Part shown: positions 27,518 to 36,661 of the stretch, one piece after another | Layout of the letters: every line of letters begins with the position of its first letter | Numbering within the stretch: position 1 is the stretch's first letter | Assembly: GCA_012959465.1 (NCBI GenBank) | Contig: DUDC01000163.1 | Coordinates: forward strand, 21,498 to 85,497 | DNA: 64,000 nt | DNA from: Planctomycetaceae bacterium | GTDB taxonomy: Bacteria > Planctomycetota > Planctomycetia > Pirellulales > Pirellulaceae | Reading direction: 5' to 3' | Translations under genes and position numbers: made by a program | Notes under the pieces: generated by a model | What the model was told of the DNA's origin: nothing | Database searches by the model: none | Seen by the model: only the letters and a program-made list of their open reading frames with translations

Positions 27518-28765
27518 CTATTTGCGGTAATCTCCGACGCTGGGAATATCGCCGTGGGCATCGGGGCCAAAGTAACGCAGCCCCACCAATGACTCGGCGC
27601 CGGTGTTCTCGATTTCCACTCCGGCTTTTGCCGCCTGAAACGAAATGAATACCTCGTCTTCAGTGTGCTCGCCGAAACGAATCATGGCCGGCGTTTGCAA
27701 GTCCAATGCTCCGATCCGGCCCTTACCCTGCGTCGTGATCCAACCGGACGAACCAGGATCCTGCAGCACACACTTGGCTCCGGGTTCGATCGTCAGTTCT
27801 TTGGCGCTAAACAGCTGTCGGCCATCGACCGTCCCGTAGACAACCCACTTGTCGGTGTAACCATCGTCACTCCGAGACTGATCGATAATCGGCTCAAGGT
27901 AATTGGCTTCCTTGAAATGTGTGTCGACGTTTTTTTCCCAGTCCAACTGGCCGATAATAAAGTCCAGGTCCTGGTGCTTTTCCTCGGGCATATCCTTTAC
28001 CAGCAATGACCAGGGTACATAACGGCCTTCGACAATATTCTGAAACATGCCAAAAACATCGCTTCCCCATTGCGGCTCGTAGGTGCAAAGCGATCCAGGA
28101 GCATGGAGGACGCCGGGTGGGATCAACCAACCGGTTCCTCGCTTCAGACGATAAGCGCGCGACAAATCCAAGATTCCATTCTCGCCGTTGTTCCAATCCT
28201 GCAGACACTTCCGCAATTGGTCCTTTGTGGTCCCGGGCTCTAGGCCCATGAACGTGTAACAGAAATTGTTGTCGACGTTGTTGTACTGTGGCGGGAAATA
28301 GTAGCTCTCTGGCTTCCCCTCCAGGCCGACCAACTTCGCATCTTCGAAACCTTGATGCATGTGGTGCGGTATCGGACCCATGTTGTCGAAGAACTTCGAG
28401 TAAACGGGCCAGCGTTGATACTCCTTCCAAATCGACTCGCCTACGAGGTTTGCACCACCTTCGGCAATTGCGTCCTTCAATAGGAACTGCTGCCCTTCGA
28501 AGGTGCAAAAACTCAGCCCTTCATGCCAGACTCGACCGTCATTGGCCGCTTCGGTCGTGCTCGAAAACCAACGTTCGTCGATCCCGCCACGTTCGGCGCC
28601 ATAGGCGTAAAGGTCCTGCGGATGTAATTTGATGCGGCGGCCGGGATGCAGGAAGCTGCGGGGAACCCAAGTCGGAGTCAGACGAAGCAACCCGCCACCG
28701 GCCTCCAGGGCTCGTTCGAGGATGGGTTGGACGTTGTCACTTTGGACGACTTGGGAGTCGGTCAT
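27518..28765 (-). CDS. Cupin protein related to class I mannose-6-phosphate isomerase
   Basis: The 415-residue protein has a metal-binding cupin core: HHMHQGFEDAK near residue 122 supplies His and Glu ligands, and GTGWLIPPGVLHAPGS near 211 supplies another His, as in type I phosphomannose isomerases. A second cupin-like barrel (about 320-400) contains VLQDPGSSGWI and the GKGRIGAL segment. It probably isomerises a sugar or sugar acid with a divalent metal. Start: ATG with AGGA seven bases upstream. It is divergent from the DUF4432 epimerase gene across 259 bases that may hold a shared control region. Confidence 0.82.
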   Translation of the reverse strand: MTDSQVVQSDNVQPILERALEAGGGLLRLTPTWVPRSFLHPGRRIKLHPQDLYAYGAERGGIDERWFSSTTEAANDGRVWHEGLSFCTFEGQQFLLKDAIAEGGANLVGESIWKEYQRWPVYSKFFDNMGPIPHHMHQGFEDAKLVGLEGKPESYYFPPQYNNVDNNFCYTFMGLEPGTTKDQLRKCLQDWNNGENGILDLSRAYRLKRGTGWLIPPGVLHAPGSLCTYEPQWGSDVFGMFQNIVEGRYVPWSLLVKDMPEEKHQDLDFIIGQLDWEKNVDTHFKEANYLEPIIDQSRSDDGYTDKWVVYGTVDGRQLFSAKELTIEPGAKCVLQDPGSSGWITTQGKGRIGALDLQTPAMIRFGEHTEDEVFISFQAAKAGVEIENTGAESLVGLRYFGPDAHGDIPSVGDYRK

Positions 28766-28941
28766 GTCTGCTTCCTGAAAAACAGGTTAAGGCGTGCAAA
28801 GAAACGAATGTTGTATTCCGTTTTTTGACGATTCGCAAGGACGTACCGGCCGTGAACGTCTGCGGTATTTCGCCGCATCCCTCGCTCAAGCACCAGGTTA
28901 GGGTCGCGGGGTTTGCGCTCACGCGGCTGCTTTATGGCGTT

Positions 28942-28960
28942 GATTGATCGAACATCAATC
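28942..28960. promoter_or_regulatory. Candidate operator in the divergent sugar-gene region
   Basis: GATTGAT and ATCAATC form a perfect seven-base inverted repeat with a five-base spacer, eleven bases before a -10-like TATAAC (28971-28976) and 65 bases before the DUF4432 start. The layout fits a repressor or activator site between the two divergent sugar genes. No regulator gene is adjacent. Confidence 0.35.
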
Positions 28961-29024
28961 GATTTTCCGGTATAACACTCGCTTCAAAAGATCATTTTCA
29001 TTCGTGCACCGCAGAGGCCTCCCC

Positions 29025-30167
29025 ATGGCGGAACAGAGCTGGATTCTGACCGACTGTGACTCCCGGACATACCGAGAGACGTTTTCGACCCAAGGCGAGA
29101 ATTACTCGCTGACCAAGACCACACTTCGTGGAGGGTTGCAAGAGGGTGTCGATATTGTCGAAGTCGACAACGGTCTACTGAAGTTCACCGTCTTGCCGAC
29201 GCGTGGCATGGGGCTCTGGAAAGCCGCAATCGGTGATTGGGACGTCGGTTGGAAGTCCCCTGTCCGAGGGCCGGTGAATCCAGCCTTTGTCGACATCGGG
29301 GAGCCGAGCGGGCTGGCCTGGCTGGACGGCTTTGACGAATTGCTTGTTCGGTGTGGGCTCGAAAGTAACGGGGCACCGGAATTTGATGACAACGGAACGC
29401 TGCTCTACCCATTACACGGTCGAATCGGAAACCGCCCAGCGCACTACGTTCGTGTTGCCGTGGACGAAGAGGCTCAAACACTTACCGTGACCGGCGTGGT
29501 GGAAGAGACCAGGTTCCACTTCCTCAAGCTGCGCATGACGAGCGTCATTTCGACACAACTCGGCTCGTCGAAGATCAGCGTTCAAGACACGATCGAGAAT
29601 CTGTCAAGCAGTGATGCCGAGTCACAAATGCTCTATCACTTCAACATTGGCGCGCCGACATTGGACGCCGGCTCCACTCTGATCGTCCCTGCCAAGAGGA
29701 TTGTTCCTCGCAACGATCACGCCGCCACCGGTATTGAATCGTGGAACAACTATCAGGCCGAACAAGTCGGATATGAAGAGCAAGTGTACTTCCTGGAATT
29801 ACATGCAAATGAGGCGCATCGAACCGGTGTGTTGCTCAAGAACGCCCATGGCACACGCGGCATTTCACTCGGATTTGACAAGCGTCGTCTACCTTGCTTT
29901 ACGGTATGGAAAAACACTACCAGCATCACCGATGGCTACGTGACGGGAATCGAACCGGGGACCAACTTTCCGAACCCACGTTCTTACGAAGGCGAGAACG
30001 ATCGTTTCGTACGCCTTCCTCCACATGGCAAGATCAGCTACGACCTCGACATCACGCTTCACGACGGCGCCGAATCGGTCGACACGGCCGAAGCGGGGAT
30101 ACGATCACTGCAAGCCGCGCCCGCCAAAGTATTCGACAAACCACAACCGGGTTGGTGCGCCGACTGA
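29025..30167 (+). CDS. DUF4432 aldose-1-epimerase-like protein
   Basis: The start at MAEQSWIL fits the family N-terminus; 27 upstream codons are open but look non-coding. The 380-residue product is a galactose mutarotase-type beta-sandwich of the DUF4432 family: VLPTRGMGLWKA near 58, ESNGAPEFDDNGTLLYPLHGRIGN near 114 with the conserved His, MLYHFNIGAP near 206 and GTNFPNPRS near 311. Such proteins bind or epimerise a sugar and often sit in sugar acid or sulfosugar catabolic clusters. It is divergent from the PMI-like gene. Confidence 0.88.
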   Translation: MAEQSWILTDCDSRTYRETFSTQGENYSLTKTTLRGGLQEGVDIVEVDNGLLKFTVLPTRGMGLWKAAIGDWDVGWKSPVRGPVNPAFVDIGEPSGLAWLDGFDELLVRCGLESNGAPEFDDNGTLLYPLHGRIGNRPAHYVRVAVDEEAQTLTVTGVVEETRFHFLKLRMTSVISTQLGSSKISVQDTIENLSSSDAESQMLYHFNIGAPTLDAGSTLIVPAKRIVPRNDHAATGIESWNNYQAEQVGYEEQVYFLELHANEAHRTGVLLKNAHGTRGISLGFDKRRLPCFTVWKNTTSITDGYVTGIEPGTNFPNPRSYEGENDRFVRLPPHGKISYDLDITLHDGAESVDTAEAGIRSLQAAPAKVFDKPQPGWCAD

Positions 30168-30176
30168 GTTACTACG

Positions 30177-30680
30177 CTACTTCACGGAAACGCCTTTGAT
30201 TCGATAGACGGCGTAATGCCCGCCATCGGGATACTCGTATTCCTTGACCGAAAACTCGCCCTCAATGGCAACCGGACCGAGTGTGAAGTTGGCCGACTTC
30301 CCCTTGACCATCTCGACAATCACACAATCGTACAAAGCGGCCCTAGGTCCGAAGCAGCATTCCATATTGTCGCGAACCAGAACAAATTGGCGTATGCCCT
30401 TCTGCTTGAAGACCGAAGACGGAAGGATCCATCCTCGCAACCGAACCTTTTTGTCGTCGAGGTTCTCGATCGATTTGGTCAACATCTCTCGCTTGAATTT
30501 ACCACCCTTTTCGATGTCAAATTTGACATCATCAAACGTAATCTCGTTGACTTTGGTCGAGGACCAAGTTTTTTTCGGGGGTTTCTTGGCCGGCTTGTCT
30601 TTTGTCTCTTGGGAGATACCAGCTTGAGCAATGACCGCCATCAGAAATAGGACGAGAACTCTCGAAGCCATTCGCCTCAT
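30177..30680 (-). CDS. Secreted DUF3299-like protein
   Basis: Start at the ATG preceded by GAGGTGG seven bases away; a GTG nine codons earlier is an alternative. The 167-residue product has a signal peptide (residues 1-24) and the DUF3299 pattern: KKVRLRGWILPS near 83, RQFVLVRDNMECCFGP near 99 with a Cys-Cys pair, and a C-terminal strand set. The twin Cys suggests metal or disulfide chemistry. It lies 33 bases after a paralogue with two membrane helices and is the last gene of the operon with ABC transporter genes. DUF3299 function is not known. Confidence 0.82.
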   Translation of the reverse strand: MRRMASRVLVLFLMAVIAQAGISQETKDKPAKKPPKKTWSSTKVNEITFDDVKFDIEKGGKFKREMLTKSIENLDDKKVRLRGWILPSSVFKQKGIRQFVLVRDNMECCFGPRAALYDCVIVEMVKGKSANFTLGPVAIEGEFSVKEYEYPDGGHYAVYRIKGVSVK

Positions 30681-30713
30681 CGGTCCACCTCGCCTAAAAG
30701 ATCCCACGTCAAG

Positions 30714-31412
30714 TTACTTTACGTCGTCCGCCGACAACTCGTAAAAAACTCCCTCGACATTCTCCACCTTCTTGATCGCCGTGCCAACATGGAGGACGCC
30801 GGTGAGCTTTCTCTTGCGTGTGTTATACTTGATTGGCTTGTCCTGTGGCAAAGTGACTTGGATCATATCGGAAAATGCTGGCTGCCCGCCAAAGCAGCAT
30901 GTCTTCATATCCGGCACTAATACGAACTGCCTGACAAATCCACTTCCGGATACTCCGGCCGGATGCACGTATCCCTTCACGAAGATCTTTTGGCCATCAA
31001 GATCCATCGCCGAATCGGGCGGGAACTTGTCTTTTTCTTCCGCACTGGCTTGCAACGCTTTGAAGGAAATTCGCTGGTATCCCTCGGGGACCTCCGTTGC
31101 GTAAACATACGATGCGGTAGAGATTCCACCGATTAACAACAGCAGATTCAGGCCCAACCCGGCCCGTGCGTACTCGACGCCCGTATACTCGTTCGGGTAC
31201 CGTCGTATCTCGAGCCAGCCAAAAACGCCCAATGCGATTCCCGCCAAGGCAAACGCCAACATGATGGGATTGAAAATCCCCCAAGCAGAGAGGAGCAGCA
31301 AGAGTACCGAATATGCCGCCTTCCGGCTCACCGAGCGGTAGGCACTGTAGTCCTGGATGTTGTCTACTTCGCTAAATCCTTCAGACTTTGCCGGAATTGC
31401 TGTTTGTGCCAT
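30714..31412 (-). CDS. DUF3299-like protein with two membrane helices
   Basis: This 232-residue protein has a cytoplasmic N-terminal 30 residues, two hydrophobic helices (about 33-66, and 87-110, with the YPNEYTGVEYA loop between) and a periplasmic DUF3299-type domain: GQKIFVKGYVHP, RQFVLVPDMKTCCFGGQPAFSDMIQV and a C-terminal GVFYELSADDVK. The CCFG motif matches that of the following secreted paralogue, so they probably arose by duplication and work together at the outer face of the inner membrane. No clear ribosome site is visible before the ATG; the 216 bases upstream could hold a promoter. Confidence 0.82.
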   Translation of the reverse strand: MAQTAIPAKSEGFSEVDNIQDYSAYRSVSRKAAYSVLLLLLSAWGIFNPIMLAFALAGIALGVFGWLEIRRYPNEYTGVEYARAGLGLNLLLLIGGISTASYVYATEVPEGYQRISFKALQASAEEKDKFPPDSAMDLDGQKIFVKGYVHPAGVSGSGFVRQFVLVPDMKTCCFGGQPAFSDMIQVTLPQDKPIKYNTRKRKLTGVLHVGTAIKKVENVEGVFYELSADDVK

Positions 31413-31628
31413 ATCGTTCTACCGTTGGAAACCGTGATTTAATGCCGCATACCCCATCATGTACAGTACGAGCAAGAAATCCAACCTGTTCAATGTTGTT
31501 GCTGAAATCCAATTGGAGCCCAAACTGGCGTTTACCCGCTATGCCGCATGTCCGAAACCCAAGACAAGCAGGTTACTTACCCCACTTACAGCGTACGCTA
31601 CGGGCATCCCAAAGCCGGTCCAGCAACT

Positions 31629-32795
31629 CTACTGACTGGGTTTGGGTGGGGCAAAATAGGTCCGTGCTCGCTTGACAGCCACCGGATCCAACTTCTCCAA
31701 CTCCGCGATGTACTTCTCCGCCTCGGGCTTTGGACAGGCGCGGAGATAGTTGATGACAGGGACTCTTACCCAACTCGATTTGTCGTCCGCGTCTTTGAAC
31801 AATTGAACCAATCGTGGCATCGCGTCCCAGTCTTCCCAACGGGCGAGATCCGGAATGATCAAGTCGGCCACTTTGGGACGGTCTAACATGCACCGTAGCG
31901 AGACCAGGACATCCTCACGACTCACCACACCGCCCTCGGTGCCGTGAAATCGCAGAGCCATGATGGCACCGTACGTGTCGGCGTACTCGGCATTTTCATT
32001 TTTGAGAAAAAGATCTTCAATAAGAGGTAACGCCTTCTTACCCTTGAGCGTTATGTAACAGCCAATCAGTGCGTCCAGTCCAGCGCGATCCTTGCGGTCC
32101 TCCGAATTGAGCAACCTCTCCAACAATTGAATGTCTCCTTGTCCGCCGGCCACACCAATCAGCGTGAAGTAAAGGCGACGACGACTGGGAGAAATACTGC
32201 GATCGGTAATCCACTCAATGAGTTTCGCGTGGTCGAGATCTTTCTTAAGCAAGATGACGGAGCTGTATGGCGCGCGTGCGAATTCGTCGTAGGCGTCACG
32301 AGCAAGCATTTCATCAGCATGTTCGAGGTAGTTCAAGAAAAAACGAAGACGTTCAGCGTAGGCATCGTCGGACGACTTATAGTCTGACGGCAAACTAACA
32401 ACGTCCTGAAGATACTGTCGTCCTGCGCGTGTCAGTTGCAGTGGAGTCGACCAACGTAAGGCCGGTGGGTCGACGCCAATGACCATGAACAGCGATCCTG
32501 GCTTGGCCTTGCCAAAGTAGATCGTCTCGATCGTCTTCACATTCTTGAGGTGTTCCTTGCCGCTCAATGCGTTTACGATCTCAAAGACAGCCCTCGGCAA
32601 TTCCGACTCGTTCCCAACCGCCTCCGGTGGAACGGGAATCTTGAGCAAGCGTGCCACAATGGCAACGTCCGAAGAGGAAATCTCCTCGGTAAACGTTTGC
32701 GCGACGGCGCTGCAAAACGGACAAGCTTGAACGAGCCGTGGCCCACACACCAAGAGTGCAAGGACAAACACTAGAGCGGATTTGGCTAAACGCAT
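31629..32795 (-). CDS. Secreted CPFC-containing protein with HEAT-like helices
   Basis: The 388-residue protein has a signal peptide (1-24, ending VQA) and then ACPFCSAVAQTFTEEI, a CxxC-type motif at the very start of the mature protein. A beta-rich domain follows with VAIVARLLKIP and YFGKAKPGSLFMVIGVDPP. From about residue 150 to the end it is helical with a repeat pattern resembling HEAT repeats. CPFC could bind metal or act as a redox site. It lies 12 bases after the ABC permease gene and ahead of two DUF3299 genes. Confidence 0.82.
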   Translation of the reverse strand: MRLAKSALVFVLALLVCGPRLVQACPFCSAVAQTFTEEISSSDVAIVARLLKIPVPPEAVGNESELPRAVFEIVNALSGKEHLKNVKTIETIYFGKAKPGSLFMVIGVDPPALRWSTPLQLTRAGRQYLQDVVSLPSDYKSSDDAYAERLRFFLNYLEHADEMLARDAYDEFARAPYSSVILLKKDLDHAKLIEWITDRSISPSRRRLYFTLIGVAGGQGDIQLLERLLNSEDRKDRAGLDALIGCYITLKGKKALPLIEDLFLKNENAEYADTYGAIMALRFHGTEGGVVSREDVLVSLRCMLDRPKVADLIIPDLARWEDWDAMPRLVQLFKDADDKSSWVRVPVINYLRACPKPEAEKYIAELEKLDPVAVKRARTYFAPPKPSQ

Positions 32796-32807
32796 GGCAG
32801 GATACCT

Positions 32808-34394
32808 CTATTTCCCGAGTGACTCGGCAACCTCCGTTCGATAGGCCGAAATGGCCGGCAACAAGCCGACCAACATGGCCAATACTAGCAGCACTGGCAC
32901 CAGCATCAATTCCGATACCCACATATTTATTGTGGGCTCCATTCCCACGCTTTCAAGAATAGAAGTCAAATTGAACGCAGGTGCAATGTCGAACAGTCCA
33001 AGTTCGACCCCGGTTCGGGCTTCCACCCAGGGGCTAATTACCCAACTTGCCACATGGCCCATGCCCCAGCCAATAAATCCGCCCCCCAACGCAATAATCA
33101 TCGATTCCAGCAGAATAATCCACAGAATTGTACTTCTACCGGCGCCCAAAGCCCGCATCACCGCGATCTCGTGCCGTCGATCAGCCATCGAGTTGTAGAT
33201 GCTGACCATGATGCTGACGCCGGAAACGAAGACAATCATCACGGCCAAAACGAACAGGATGCCCTGGATTGGGCGGACAAACAGGTCCAACAACGTATAG
33301 ATTTCACCGACCGGTTGCACGACTTGGGCGTCTGGCCCCTCATTGATCCGATTGGCCAAACGGATCGCGAACATCGGAACACTCGTCCGCAACAGGCCCG
33401 CCGTAAATTCGCGGTTTTCGATTGGCAACCGGTCGCGGATCGCAAAATGGTCTAGTGGCGGATCGGGCTCCGTCTCCTCGCCACTCAGCGCCTCATCAAA
33501 CGGCTCCTCTTCCTCGGATTCCTCAAGCGGCTTGGAATGGCCATCCATCCGAAAGAAACCTTCGATGTTAATGAAGACAGCACGGTCGTTGGGGGATCCA
33601 TTTCGCTCCAAGATGCCAACGACGATGAAGCCCCGTTCGTGGGTGTGGCCATCGGGATTACCGTGCGCTGGCGAAATCATATCGCCGATTTTCAGTCCGA
33701 GCTTTTCGGCGACGTTAGCGCCGACCACCGATTCGAAGAAACCGTGCTCCTCGTCCCAGTCACGGAAATTTCGTCCCGCCGCAAACTTGGCTGCCCGGTT
33801 GTCTTCCTCGAGATATTCCGGCAACAGCCCGAACATGTCCGCCGATGTGCCGACCACTCGAAACTCGTCCAAGTAATCGCCAAGGCAGAGCGGAATCAGA
33901 AACTCGGTAAACTGCGAGTATTTCCCGTCTCGATTGGCCCCCAGCTCGTCTTCCTCTAAATCGTCCATCGCCTGCCAGGCAGCAGCAGTAGCAAGTGCTC
34001 CAAAGCCGGGCATTCCAGCGCCGGTCAGTCCAACCAAGTCGAGGCTGGCAACGTTCTGACGCGCGACTCGCTCCCGATAGGCGTAGCTGTTTCGAAGTTG
34101 AGCTTCTCGTTCATCCTCATCGGCGAATTCGAGATAAAAGCGGTAGTTAACATTTTCAATCGGTTGGCTGAGGTAGTAAACCGAATTGAGTGTCAACTGG
34201 AGCTTTCCGCCTTTGGCGCCCACCAGCAAGTTGTAGCCGAGCGACGCATTGCTGCGAATCTGCTCCGACACGACGCCCATGATCACCAGCACGGCGACAA
34301 CCAGCATGACCCCCAACGCCATGGAAAACGCGGTGAGACCGGAAGCCAGCGAGCGCTGGCGAACACTTCTCCAGGCGATCACAAATACGTTCAC
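32808..34394 (-). CDS. ABC transporter permease, FtsX/MacB type
   Basis: The 528-residue permease has an N-terminal helix (about 18-42), a large periplasmic domain (45-370) and three C-terminal helices (about 380-405, 430-465 and 490-515), the MacB/LolC topology. The conserved cytoplasmic motif SMADRRHEIAVMRALGAGRSTIL near 417 couples to the ATPase. An acidic insert (PLEESEEEEPFDEALSGEETEPD) lies in the periplasmic part. MacB-type pairs do not import; they use mechanotransmission to move lipids, lipoproteins or ligands bound outside. It overlaps the ATPase gene by four bases. Confidence 0.93.
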   Translation of the reverse strand: MNVFVIAWRSVRQRSLASGLTAFSMALGVMLVVAVLVIMGVVSEQIRSNASLGYNLLVGAKGGKLQLTLNSVYYLSQPIENVNYRFYLEFADEDEREAQLRNSYAYRERVARQNVASLDLVGLTGAGMPGFGALATAAAWQAMDDLEEDELGANRDGKYSQFTEFLIPLCLGDYLDEFRVVGTSADMFGLLPEYLEEDNRAAKFAAGRNFRDWDEEHGFFESVVGANVAEKLGLKIGDMISPAHGNPDGHTHERGFIVVGILERNGSPNDRAVFINIEGFFRMDGHSKPLEESEEEEPFDEALSGEETEPDPPLDHFAIRDRLPIENREFTAGLLRTSVPMFAIRLANRINEGPDAQVVQPVGEIYTLLDLFVRPIQGILFVLAVMIVFVSGVSIMVSIYNSMADRRHEIAVMRALGAGRSTILWIILLESMIIALGGGFIGWGMGHVASWVISPWVEARTGVELGLFDIAPAFNLTSILESVGMEPTINMWVSELMLVPVLLVLAMLVGLLPAISAYRTEVAESLGK

Positions 34395-35086
34395 GTTGCA
34401 CTGTCCTCGGTAGTCCGCGCGTGAGTGATGGCGAGGTTCATGTCTTCCAATCGATCGACTCGTTCAAACTGCGACGCAACTTCGGTCGAATGTGTCACCA
34501 TGATCATCGCGATGTTGTCTTCTCGACAAGTTTCACGCAACAAAGAGACGACTTGTTCCTGATTGGCTGGGTCGATATTGGCAGTCGGTTCGTCCGCCAA
34601 GAGCAAACGAGGCCGATTCACCAGGGCGCGGGCCACGGCGACACGCTGCTGCTCGCCCACCGAAAGGGCAGCTGGTTTATGCGTCGACCGCTGCGATAAG
34701 CCAACTCTGTCCAACAGTTGCCGGGCCCGTGCGCGGTCGGTCTTCTTTGGCGAAAAAGTCATTCCCAGCAAGACGTTCTCATAGGCTGAAAACGCCGGAA
34801 GCAAGTTGAATGTCTGAAAAACGTATCCCAGCTGACTGGCGCGCATCTTGTCGCGGCCCTGCTCCGAGAGCTTAGAGATATCTAACTTGTCGAGCAGGAT
34901 TTTGCCCGAATCGATGGTTCGGATTCCGGCGATCACGTGCAACAGGGTCGTTTTTCCACATCCGCTGCGGCCGATCAAGGCCATTTGTTCGCCTTCTTGA
35001 ATGTGAAACCTGGGTATGTCGAGAATTGGCAACGTCGATCCGTCCGGTTCCCGGAACGACTTTTTCACGTCAGTTAGCAGTAACAT
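34391..35086 (-). CDS. ABC transporter ATP-binding protein, LolD/MacB type
   Basis: The 231-residue ATPase has Walker A GRSGCGKTT near residue 38, a LSVGEQQRVAVARAL signature near 141 (Val in place of the usual Gly), Walker B RLLLADEPTANID and a switch His in VTHS. Size and sequence are of the LolD/MacB/FtsE group. It energises the overlapping permease. The operon then continues with a CPFC protein and two DUF3299 proteins. From memory, a zinc-regulated Vibrio locus (zrg) links a similar ABC pair with a DUF3299 protein, so metal transport is one idea, unproven. Confidence 0.94.
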   Translation of the reverse strand: MLLLTDVKKSFREPDGSTLPILDIPRFHIQEGEQMALIGRSGCGKTTLLHVIAGIRTIDSGKILLDKLDISKLSEQGRDKMRASQLGYVFQTFNLLPAFSAYENVLLGMTFSPKKTDRARARQLLDRVGLSQRSTHKPAALSVGEQQRVAVARALVNRPRLLLADEPTANIDPANQEQVVSLLRETCREDNIAMIMVTHSTEVASQFERVDRLEDMNLAITHARTTEDSAT

Positions 35087-35119
35087 CCAAAGGTCCCATG
35101 GCGGGTAAAGAGTTTTCGG

Positions 35120-35620
35120 TCACAGACGGCCGCGTGTCGCTCGATCCAAGCGACGTCTGGTATCGGCATCCCGGAGCGCTTCTCGTTTGTCGTGCAGCTT
35201 ACGTCCGCGACATAGTCCCAGGGACAACTTGGCTATCCCCCGCGCGTTAAAGTACATACGTAGCGGGACCAAAGTTAGCCCATTTTCATGAGCCTTGTTG
35301 GCGAATTTCCGAATTTCTTGACGGTGTAACAGCAGTTTTCGGGGCCTTTTCGGATCGTGATTCCACAGGTTTCCCTGCGTGTATTCGGGAATGTCGGCCC
35401 CGAGAAGCCAAACTTCGCCATCGCGGACACGTGCATACGACTCGTCAAGGCTGAGCTTGCCGTTGCGCAGGCTCTTCACTTCCGTACCGACCAGCGCCAG
35501 TCCGCATTCCATTGTGTCCAAGATCTCAAACCGATGGCGGGCTTTACGGTTTTCGGCGATGTTTCGCGTCCCATCGCCCGTCTTCTTGCCGGCCTTCTTA
35601 CTCTTTTTCGCTTTATTCAT
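35120..35620 (-). CDS. smpB: SsrA-binding protein SmpB
   Basis: The 166-residue protein binds tmRNA and takes it to stalled ribosomes. Conserved parts: ENRKARHRFEILDTMECGLALVGTEVKSLR near 24-52, SYARVRDGEVWL, and GLTLVPLRMYF followed by the basic RGRKLHDKREALR tail that enters the ribosome. The N-terminus carries a lysine-rich extension. The ssrA gene is not in this window. It is divergent from lipB and ends 33 bases before the ABC ATPase start. Confidence 0.96.
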   Translation of the reverse strand: MNKAKKSKKAGKKTGDGTRNIAENRKARHRFEILDTMECGLALVGTEVKSLRNGKLSLDESYARVRDGEVWLLGADIPEYTQGNLWNHDPKRPRKLLLHRQEIRKFANKAHENGLTLVPLRMYFNARGIAKLSLGLCRGRKLHDKREALRDADTRRRLDRATRGRL

Positions 35621-35700
35621 CGTCTACAAATCACTCCTGCGCCACATTATAGCTGTTTTTCTGCCCCCAGGTGCGCAGGGACGAGCAAGCGTCAACGCGA

Positions 35701-35760
35701 GACGAGCCGGAAGCGAGCGACGACGCAGAATTGTAGCTTCTCGCTCGCTTACGCATCGGG
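35701..35760. repeat. REP-like intergenic palindrome
   Basis: Ten-base arms AAGCGAGCGA (35711-35720) and TCGCTCGCTT (35741-35750) flank a 20-base loop in the smpB-lipB divergent region. The left arm sits in CGGAAGCGAGCGA, a 13-base word that occurs again at 61302-61314 in another intergenic gap. Structure and location fit a repetitive extragenic palindrome; from memory similar words are scattered in Pirellulales genomes. Confidence 0.5.
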
Positions 35761-35905
35761 TTACGAAGTACGGCTCTACCCGAAAGCCGAGCGGCTCAAG
35801 CCCATCTAGACAGGCCGGTCTTTCCGCAAACCGCACCTCCTGTTACAGTCCCGTCCCGCAACGGGCCCAAGCACCTCGAATCTCTCCAGTGCCGTTGAGT
35901 ATCGC

Positions 35906-36661
35906 ATGTCCGATCCGTTGATTTTCATAGAGTCCGATCATGGTTTCCTGGCAAAACCGCACGTGGAATATTTTCTGCTCGGTCAGCTGCCATTTGACCA
36001 ATGTCAGGCATTTCAAACGCAATTGACCTACCGTACGGGCGAACGCGTCGATGGTCGCATCTCCGTGATCATTTGCGAGCACGAGCCCTTGATCACGATT
36101 GGTCGTCAGGGGTCACGAGCGCATGTGCGGCTTTCACCCGATCAACTGCGGGCACGACAACTGGAAACCCGTTGGGTTGGTCGTGGCGGCGGCTGTATTC
36201 TGCATGGTCCCGGCCAGCTGGCCGTCTATTTGATCGCCCCGTTAGACCGTTTGGGGTGGTCGGTCGGTAATTTCCTGCATCGGTTACAAGAGGGCGTCCT
36301 TGCCACGATGAAGGAAATCCGTATACCCGTGCACGGCTCGGCCGGCGGTGCGATTTGGGTGAGGAACGGCTTGGTCGCCGTGACAGGCTGCGCCGTACGC
36401 AATTGGGTCACACGCTACGGCATGTACATCAATGTAAACCCGTCCATGCAGAATTATGGATACGTCGATACATGCCGCGGTCTTGCGGGTGAGGAAAAAG
36501 GCGGGATGAGCTGCCTACTGGCCGAACGTCCTACGGGAGTTAAAATGGCCCACGTTCGAACTCTGTTGCTCGACAATATTGCCCGTTCGATGGGCTGCCT
36601 TGACTACGATGTGTACAATGGGCACCCCTGGACCAACTCGTCGCGAAAGAATTCAGCGTGA
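35906..36661 (+). CDS. lipB: Lipoyl(octanoyl) transferase LipB, catalytic lysine absent
   Basis: The 251-residue protein matches LipB, which moves octanoyl groups from ACP to lipoyl domains. Kept parts are ICEHEPLITIGRQGS near 56, VGRGGGCILHGPGQ at 91-104 with the conserved His, and Cys190 in DTCRGLAGEEK. The catalytic lysine, in GxKIASLG of E. coli (Lys135), aligns with Leu156 in NGLVAVTG. Without the lysine classical catalysis is doubtful. It overlaps lipA by four bases, and a lipoyl-like domain gene follows. It may use another base, act as a scaffold, or serve an altered substrate. Confidence 0.88.
   Translation: MSDPLIFIESDHGFLAKPHVEYFLLGQLPFDQCQAFQTQLTYRTGERVDGRISVIICEHEPLITIGRQGSRAHVRLSPDQLRARQLETRWVGRGGGCILHGPGQLAVYLIAPLDRLGWSVGNFLHRLQEGVLATMKEIRIPVHGSAGGAIWVRNGLVAVTGCAVRNWVTRYGMYINVNPSMQNYGYVDTCRGLAGEEKGGMSCLLAERPTGVKMAHVRTLLLDNIARSMGCLDYDVYNGHPWTNSSRKNSA

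Noticed and set aside
28288-28632. Apparent gene opposite the PMI-like cupin
   Set aside because: Antisense with biased Arg/Ser content; the cupin reading has metal-binding motifs.
31548-31886. Small plus-strand frame starting MSETQDKQVTYPTY in the gap before the CPFC gene
   Set aside because: Its start looks protein-like, but the frame soon runs antisense through the C-terminus of the CPFC protein and has no ribosome site.
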